Translations under genes and position numbers: made by a program | Notes under the pieces: model-generated | Databases searched by the model: none | Seen by the model: the letters and a program-made list of their open reading frames with translations, nothing else | Told to the model about the DNA's origin: nothing | Shown: in pieces, positions 58,601-64,000 of the stretch | Layout of the letters: each line of letters begins with the position of its first letter | Numbering within the stretch: position 1 is the stretch's first letter | Origin: Chamaecrista fasciculata | Taxonomy: Eukaryota; Streptophyta; Magnoliopsida; Fabales; Fabaceae | Assembly: GCA_003254925.1 (NCBI GenBank) | Contig: QANZ01017888.1 | Location: 1-64,000 of the forward strand | Reading direction: 5' to 3' | Length of the DNA stretch: 64,000 bases

Positions 58601-58702
58601 CTTGCCTCCTCCAACATAGTGCAGTTTAGGTTCTGCCATTGTCGTCGTCGTCATCATCATCAAAATCATTATCTTCATACTTTTCAAGCTCAAGATTTTC
58701 AT
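46629..58702 (-). CDS. Early-nodulin-like phytocyanin 2, with an 11.6-kb intron
   Basis: Exon 1 is 58702-58528 (175 nt) and exon 2 is 46972-46629 (344 nt), both on the - strand. They join in phase 1 at exactly the same codon as in phytocyanin 1 (GDWL-Y-FG) and give 172 aa. The donor is GTAAGT and the acceptor AAAG. The protein has a signal-like N-terminus rich in Met/Thr, then '[10 protein letters not shown]', '[11 protein letters not shown]', '[14 protein letters not shown]', '[10 protein letters not shown]', a Pro/Ser linker ('[10 protein letters not shown]') and a hydrophobic tail suited to GPI anchoring. The first copper His is Tyr, and the copper Cys is Ser (LSGRGHC), so copper binding is not expected. 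The intron (46973-58527) contains a Copia element, a large hairpin and a retroposon. No alternative exon was found between. Expression is unproven. Confidence 0.78.
47066..47232. repeat. Compact multi-stem palindrome
   Basis: 'ggatcctttgcagtactgca' at the left and its reverse complement at the right end ('tgcagtactgcaaaggatcc') enclose two further inverted pairs. One is a perfect palindrome around 'gcattggtccaatgc' at about 47084-47098. The other pairs 'ccaatgattttgtgc' with 'gcacaaaatcatt'. The motif 'gcagtactg' occurs six times. It lies inside the phytocyanin-2 intron. Confidence 0.8.
47233..48823. other. Intron sequence with repeat fragments
   Basis: This is part of the phytocyanin-2 intron. 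A partial fold-back related to the 'ggaccaaaac' family lies at about 47690-47915, and purine-rich degenerate sequence at about 48290-48800. No coding sequence was recognised. Confidence 0.4.
48829..49469 (+). repeat. 5' LTR of the Copia element
   Basis: It starts tgttggaattatataata and ends ttttttttagca. It is directly followed by the primer-binding site. It is homologous to 55075-55708, with a few small length differences. Confidence 0.94.
55075..55708 (+). repeat. 3' LTR of the Copia element
   Basis: It starts tgttggaattatataata after a purine tract ending gggaga, and ends cttttagca. The target duplication ttctt follows. Confidence 0.94.
55994..56856. mobile_element. 863-bp giant hairpin repeat
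   Basis: The left arm starts 'ctcaataatctccaagattg', and the right arm ends 'caatcttggagattattgag', its perfect complement. Arms of roughly 400 bp stay complementary through 'aaaggccaaagtcctatttt' and 'gttttggtccctca' blocks up to a centre near 56425. Between the outer arms is a copy of the 'ggccaaagt' fold-back family. No clear target duplication was found. It is inside the phytocyanin-2 intron. Confidence 0.85.
56857..57992. other. Intron sequence, no gene recognised
   Basis: AT-rich. A short tandem duplication 'cataaatatgattt' occurs at 56857-56888. A degenerate purine-rich MITE-like block lies at about 57640-57790. Confidence 0.4.
58015..58455 (+). mobile_element. Short non-LTR retroposon with poly(A) and 22-bp target duplication
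   Basis: The segments 57993-58014 and 58456-58477 are identical over 22 bases. The body of 441 bp begins 'gtagctcactgctctc', contains a GC-rich leader-like stretch ('accctagccgccgcc') and a perfect inverted pair around 'gcagaaaatttctgc', and ends in a poly(A) run. No Pol III A and B boxes were recognised, so it is not a tRNA-type SINE. A deletion derivative of a LINE, or an unusual SINE, fits best. No ORF of note. It ends about 70 bp from phytocyanin-2 exon 1. Confidence 0.88.
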
Positions 58703-58875
58703 TTTGTTTCTGTCACTTTCTCTTCTTTTTCTTTGTGAGAGAGGAGAAGAAAAGGCTTAACCAAGAGAATATTATGTTTGGAAGGAATCAATCAATATAT
58801 ATATTTAAGGAGGAAAAAGTAGGAATTTATCATGTAAGGAAAGAAAGAAAGGCTGTCACAAGGTAGTTTATTGTT

Positions 58876-59742
58876 GGTCAAAGTTAGGGATGGCAACGGA
58901 TAGGATATCCGAAAATTTTTCACTATCCGTATCCGTATCCGTTCATTCTTTTCAATATCCGTATCCTATCCTATCCGATATCCGGTATCCGACGGATATC
59001 CTAAATATCCAAAATATCCGAAAATAATGGATATAGGATAGGATATCCTAATTAAAAAATCGGATATATCCAATATCCGATACCCAATATCCGTTAATTA
59101 AAATAAATTAATTAAAAATATAATAAAATATGTATAAAATATAATAAAATATTTATATTATAGGGTATCGGATACCAGATACCCTAACTATCCGTTCATT
59201 TCGGACGGATATCGGATAGTTGGTTTTTTATTTTTCAATACCCGTACCCTATCCGATATCCGGTATCCGACGGATACCGGATATTTTTTACGGATGGATT
59301 CGGACGGATATCCTAAATGCGGATCCAAATTGCCATCCCTAGTCAAAGTACACTTTTAATCCCATAATTTTTGTTCAAACCTCAATTTGGTCCCATAACT
59401 TTTAATCCCATAATTTTTGTTCAAACCTCAATTTGGTCATTATCTTTTGCTCAGGTTGTAGATTTAATCTGTTATCACTTTTGGTCTCATTTTTTGGTTA
59501 GATTGCATAATTAACCTACTATCTTTGCAAAAAGTTCCATCGTCAGTCCCACTTGACCAAAAAATATAAGACTAATTTTGCAGTTGACCGAAAGATATGA
59601 AACTAATTCTACAACTTGATTAAAAGATATAGAATCAATTATGCAACCCGATTCAAAGATATGAGACCGAAATTGCAATAAAAACAGTTATGAGACCAAA
59701 TTGATACCTGAGTAAAAGTTATGGGACCAAAAGTGTACTTTG
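58876..59742. mobile_element. Fold-back MITE of the 'ggtcaaagtacactttt' family, interrupted at its left tip
   Basis: The right end is 'aagtgtactttggcc', the inverted partner of 'ggtcaaagtacactttt' at 59342-59356. The hAT MITE at 58885-59341 is inserted within the first few bases, so the left tip occurs on both sides as the target duplication. Other copies lie at 10752-11203 and elsewhere. Confidence 0.7.
58885..59341. mobile_element. hAT-type MITE, perfect 8-bp target duplication
   Basis: The 12-bp terminal inverted repeats 'tagggatggcaa' and 'ttgccatcccta' are typical of hAT elements. The identical 8-mer 'gtcaaagt' lies at 58877-58884 and 59342-59349. The interior is built of many 'ggatatcc' and 'atccgta' phrases, itself strongly palindromic. 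It lies upstream of phytocyanin-2 exon 1. Confidence 0.92.
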
Positions 59743-61079
59743 GCCTTTACTGTTTATTGCTTATTGGGATCTCAAATTGATTTGAATTTATATTGTGGAT
59801 TTGAATTTGAATTTATATCAGTTCGCCTATTATTTAGTCTATACGTATAATGATATAACCAATTATAGAATTAAATACCACAAAATTAATGTTATTATTA
59901 TGAGGGTAGAAACGTTTAATGTAGTCAGAAGCTATTAATTGGCTTGAAAGAAAATGTGATCTCTGTGCTTTAATTCAATATCTCACATTTCCCTATTTCT
60001 ATGTTTTTTTTTTGTTCAATTTAGATCTTAGAGTGACTATGTACCAATGTATTCGCATATTATGGAAGTCATAGAAAGTTGCAATTAATAGGTATTACTT
60101 GTTAGGTAAGAGATTGATTTAAGAATCCAATCCCAGATTTTCCTTTATGCCCATTTTTTTTTTGGGCTGAATCCTTTATGCCCAATTAGCATGGTAAAAA
60201 GGTGAGATTCCTAATAAAAATTAATATATAATTTTAATTTTTTATTGATATTTTATTTGGGTCATTATCTTTTATGTTCTTTAAATAACTTAATTTCTTA
60301 CTAATACTTGTTATCTTTTACATTTTATATGTTTATATTTTTAAATCTCTAATTTTTAACTTCAAATTTATCTTATTATGTTAGCCATACCCACCCTCTT
60401 CTCTAATTTGGGTCATTATCTCTAATTTTTCAGGCCAAAAAAATTATCTCTAATTTTATATGTTTATACTTTTATATCTCTAATTTTTAACTTCAAATTA
60501 AACAATCATATATTTTCATACACATATATTCAAGATCTACAAAAAAATTTCAAGATCTTCAACAAAATTTCTACAATAAATTACGATAAACATATATGTG
60601 GTTTAGCTCAATTTTACTTTAGTGTGGTGTGATTTAAAACGTCTCATTGTGGGTATTTATGGATTGCACCATTAATAGTTAAGGTACATATCGTTTTGTT
60701 CCATCAATTTTTCTTCCTCTCTTTATCAACTCACTTATTATATTACATATATAATAGAGAAATGATTCATCTCAATTTATTTAAGTTAGAAATAACGACA
60801 TTTATGAAGCACGAACACTTCATTTTGATGGAGTGTCATCGTGTCAGGCACGTGTCCGTGTCCGACACTCGTATGACACCAATACAACACATATTCAAAA
60901 GTTTCAAAAAATAAAATCAAATTTTTTGTGACTTTACCATGATAAATAATAGAAAATAAATGACACATATGACATATATTATGAATAGATATTGTAATTT
61001 TTAAAGTTTTTATCAAAATTTATAAATTTTCAATTATTTATATATATAATTATTGTGTCGTGTTGTGTAATTTTAAGAA
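59743..61079. other. Intergenic stretch, no gene recognised
   Basis: Very AT-rich. A short 'gtgtccgtgtccgacac' motif at about 60849 matches inverted phrases near 38957-39005. Confidence 0.35.
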
Positions 61080-61907
61080 GGGTAAATTACACAAAATGGC
61101 CCTGTGGTTTGGTCCATTATAAGATAGGGTCCCTGTGGTTTAAAAAGTGTCAAATAGGGTCCTTGTGATTTGTTCCGTTAACAAAAAGGGTCCTGAGGTA
61201 TATTTTCGTCCCTGTGGTTTTTTATTTTATATTTTACATGTATAATGTATTTTTCTTATGCAAATCAACTTGTTTTGTGAGAATATTTAATTTTTGCTTG
61301 TATAATGTTTTTCTTAATTTGATGTTTACATTAGTTTATTTAATTTTAAATTGTGTTTATATAATTTTTTTTTTTAATTTATGTATATGAATTTCTTTTT
61401 TGAATATTTTTAAATAAGGTAAATTACACAAAAGGGCTATGTGGTTTGGCCCATTTTTAGATAGTGTTCTTATGGTTTAAAAAGGGTCAAATAGGGTCCA
61501 TGTGGTTTGCTCCGTTAACAAAAAGGGTCCTGAGATATATTTTCGTCCAAAATTTAACGAAAATTTCGGCTAAAATACTATTTTATGATTCTAACTATTA
61601 ATTTTTATGCATTTTACTCCCTATTTGTATGAGAAAATGACGTTGACACAAAAAAAGAAAAGTTTCATAGTAAGAGTTAGGATCTTAAAATAGTATTTTA
61701 GCTAAGATTTCCATCAAGTTTCATACAAATAGGGAGTCAAACGCATAAAAATTAATAGTTAGAGTCTTAAAATAGTATATTAGCTAAGATTTCCGTCAAA
61801 TTTTGGATGAAAATATACCTCATGACCCTTTTTGTTAACGGAGTAAACCACAGGGACCCTATCTGAAAATGAGTTAAACCACAAGGCCTTTTTGTGTAAT
61901 TTACCTT
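61080..61907. mobile_element. Two overlapping 'gggtaaattacac' fold-back elements
   Basis: A left arm at 61080-61220 ('gggtaaattacacaaaatgg', then 'agggtccctgtggttt') is repeated in the same direction at 61418-61550. One inverted right arm ends at 61907 ('tgtgtaatttacc'). The complete fold-back is therefore 61418-61907, and 61080-61220 is an extra left arm. An inner pair 'attaatttttatgcattt' is also inverted. Its ends resemble the element at 29775-30139. Confidence 0.7.
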
Positions 61908-62410
61908 TTTAAATATATATTAATTATTTGTATGTGTATATAATAATTTTTTTCATTTTATTTTTATTTAGTTCGTGAATATGTTTTTATTATAAATGAA
62001 TGTATGAAATGGTTAAAGTGAAATATATTTTTGTTGAATTTATTTGTGCTGCTATTGAAACTTTCATGAGAAGTAGATCTTTTGCTTTTGCCTAGTTGCA
62101 CTATTAGTCTATTTTAGCTTACTCATATATACAGTTTGGTCCATTTAGCTTCCGTTAAAAGCAAGGTTGTTAAAATCGTGAGTTTAAGTAAAATCAGAAA
62201 AGGGTATAAAATCGGATCGTAAACTCGAATCGTAAAATTGTAAGAGTTTACTTAAATACAAATAATAAATTTTTTAAGATAATATGTCTTTCACTAGTTA
62301 ATTTAAATGCATCAAAATCATCATAACTCTCCAAAATTCAACTCTCATTAATCAAAATAAGTCTAAATGTCTAATATTAATGTCATTGTAGGAAATTAAC
62401 AATATAACTG
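61908..62410. other. Intergenic stretch, no gene recognised
   Basis: AT-rich; nothing recognised. Confidence 0.35.
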
Positions 62411-64000
62411 TCACGACCCCTTAACGGAATTTGTGACTGGCACGAACCACAAAGAGGAATTCTCATGGCCCGTAAGCCTAACACATCATATTCCACAATC
62501 AAAATACTCTCTGACACATACATGTAACAATGACTTAAAATTTCATTCTTAAGATCATAACATCTATAAAAATTTCAGCAAAATATCTTTTGTGTGAAGA
62601 GGAGTCCATAAAGCATACCACAACCAGTTCAGTAATATAATTTCAAATAGAGAGCTCTGCCCTCATCATAAATAAAAATAGACACAAAAGAGAGCTCTGC
62701 TCTCATGACAATTCAGCCCAGCAAAAACCATAAACACTTCCCTGACTGTAAATCTAACGGAGCGATACTAGAGTCAAATACATAAGATGAACATATCCAG
62801 ATGATTGATTCAAATTAAAAATATCCACACGAACAAGTATGTGGAACCCCAGAAGGTCAAGACAACACTAGCAGATTGTTCTTGCAACCTGAAACTGAAA
62901 AGTAAACAACGGGGTGAGTCAAGAGACTCAGTGAGTAATCCAATTTATTCTAGTTGTGGAGGGCAAGGTATCCCCACTATTTCAAAATAATAGTGTATGC
63001 ACATAATACATCCATATTTCAATCATATATAGCAAATCAATATAGGGAGTCCATATCTTTATCATCACTTTTCATATTCAAAGTCATCATATAATCAATC
63101 TCATAATACGAATCACCATTCAAATAATCATACTTGCACATCCAACGAAAGTTCCATAAATTCAAATTCTCTGCAATCGTTCAAATCATTTCACAAATCT
63201 GAAAAATGTTTAATCATAAAACCCATGGGTGGCGCCCCCGTTACTGGTGAGTGAAATCGAAGGTCCTGCAAAAAGGCCTATCCCGCGAGAACGAGTAACT
63301 CCCCACCTCTAGGGTCGGAGGCAATCTACTCGTGGCACTTCCCGGAAAACCTAGAACCATGCCCACCTCACATCCTGGCCAACGGATGGGTGACTCCGGG
63401 ACCGAAAGCCTGGTTGGTACGTACCCAAAAGTCCCAACGACTCACCCACCACCCAAAAACCATTTTTTCAAACAACATCAAATCTCATTTTTTATCAAAA
63501 TATTTGTCAAAATATAATATCATACACTTAAGTCTCAAATAAGCCTTTCAAACATTTCCATAGAACTTTAACCTTGCCGAAAACAAAATGCATCACATAT
63601 GTCACATAAGCATGATAAAACAATTTCTAAAATAGAGAGGATACTCACCTGAAGGTCACGCACAATGACCTAAAATCCATTAATCAAATATTACCTTCAT
63701 ACTTGAGGTAATAGCGGAGTACCTAAATTGATAACAAAATACATACACCCTATTAGAATCCTTCTAACACATAACTACAATATGCCATGAGCCTTCTCAA
63801 GTTCCTACTTTATTCTCCCTACCACTGACTTTGATACTCCACTAGGTATAAGATACCTATTTACTCTAAGAGAGCTTCGGTTAATATTTGGGAGCTAAAC
63901 AAATTCTTTATCAATAATCAAGTTTTCAAAGAGAAGTTTATTGCTAACATTTCAACTATATCAAGGTTGACAATTCACTCTTTCTAGCATCAAACATAGA
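62411..64000 (+). mobile_element. Second copy of the 'tgtcac' LTR-like repeat, running off the window
   Basis: It begins 'tgtcacgaccccttaacgg'. The first 1.3 kb share blocks with the reverse strand of 42720-43471, including 'gtgactggca', 'ccgtaagcct', and 'ggggtgagtcaagagactca'. A 17-bp phrase 'gagagctctgc-ctcat' is duplicated at about 62649 and 62692. It is LTR-like, but the far end is outside the window. Confidence 0.5.

Overview
The window is nuclear DNA of a dicot plant. It is AT-rich, intron-containing and heavily loaded with transposable elements. The protein families (a plant AGO4-type Argonaute, a P-class PPR protein, early-nodulin-like phytocyanins) and several SINEs and MITEs support this. 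Species was not identified.

I support five protein-coding genes. (1) AGO4-type ARGONAUTE, + strand, 22 coding exons between 2775 and 10266; the splice phases close to an intact 918-residue slicer-competent protein. (2) A long single-exon PPR gene, + strand, 22836-25346. (3) and (4) Two paralogous early-nodulin-like phytocyanin genes on the - strand, each with two exons and the same phase-1 intron. One is compact (31304-32890). The other is split by an intron of about 11.6 kb (46629-58702). (5) A mitochondrial 3-hydroxyacyl-ACP dehydratase (MaoC/hotdog) gene, + strand, three exons between 43619 and 45048. Broken host sequence includes a partial duplicate of the AGO4 3' end (25711-27090), a short tandem copy of the AGO4 3' flank (about 10605-10745), and a PB1-domain gene fragment inside a terminal-inverted-repeat element (18700-20228).

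Layout: 1-1790 AGO4 upstream region with fold-back repeats; 2.8-10.3 kb AGO4; 10.7-22.6 kb repeats, including an old Copia remnant (about 12.66-16.4 kb), a Stowaway-like MITE and the PB1-carrying element; 22.8-25.3 kb PPR gene with a hairpin MITE just upstream; 25.7-27.1 kb AGO4 pseudogene carrying a SINE; 27-31 kb MITEs and two tRNA-derived SINEs; 31.3-32.9 kb phytocyanin 1; 33.5-40 kb nested fold-back elements and a four-copy 378-bp tandem array; 40-43.5 kb a repeat block with a 60-bp minisatellite, ending 147 bp before the dehydratase gene; 46.6-58.7 kb phytocyanin 2, whose intron holds a young Copia retrotransposon with both LTRs, a large hairpin and a short non-LTR retroposon; 58.9-64 kb a hAT MITE, more fold-backs and a second copy of the repeat that ends at 43.5 kb.

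The genes do not form an operon or obvious pathway. The strongest themes are repeated insertion of one small element into another, with target-site duplications that can be read directly, and many long inverted repeats able to form hairpin RNA. All exon boundaries come from reading GT/AG sites and matching remembered family sequences. No search or alignment program was run.
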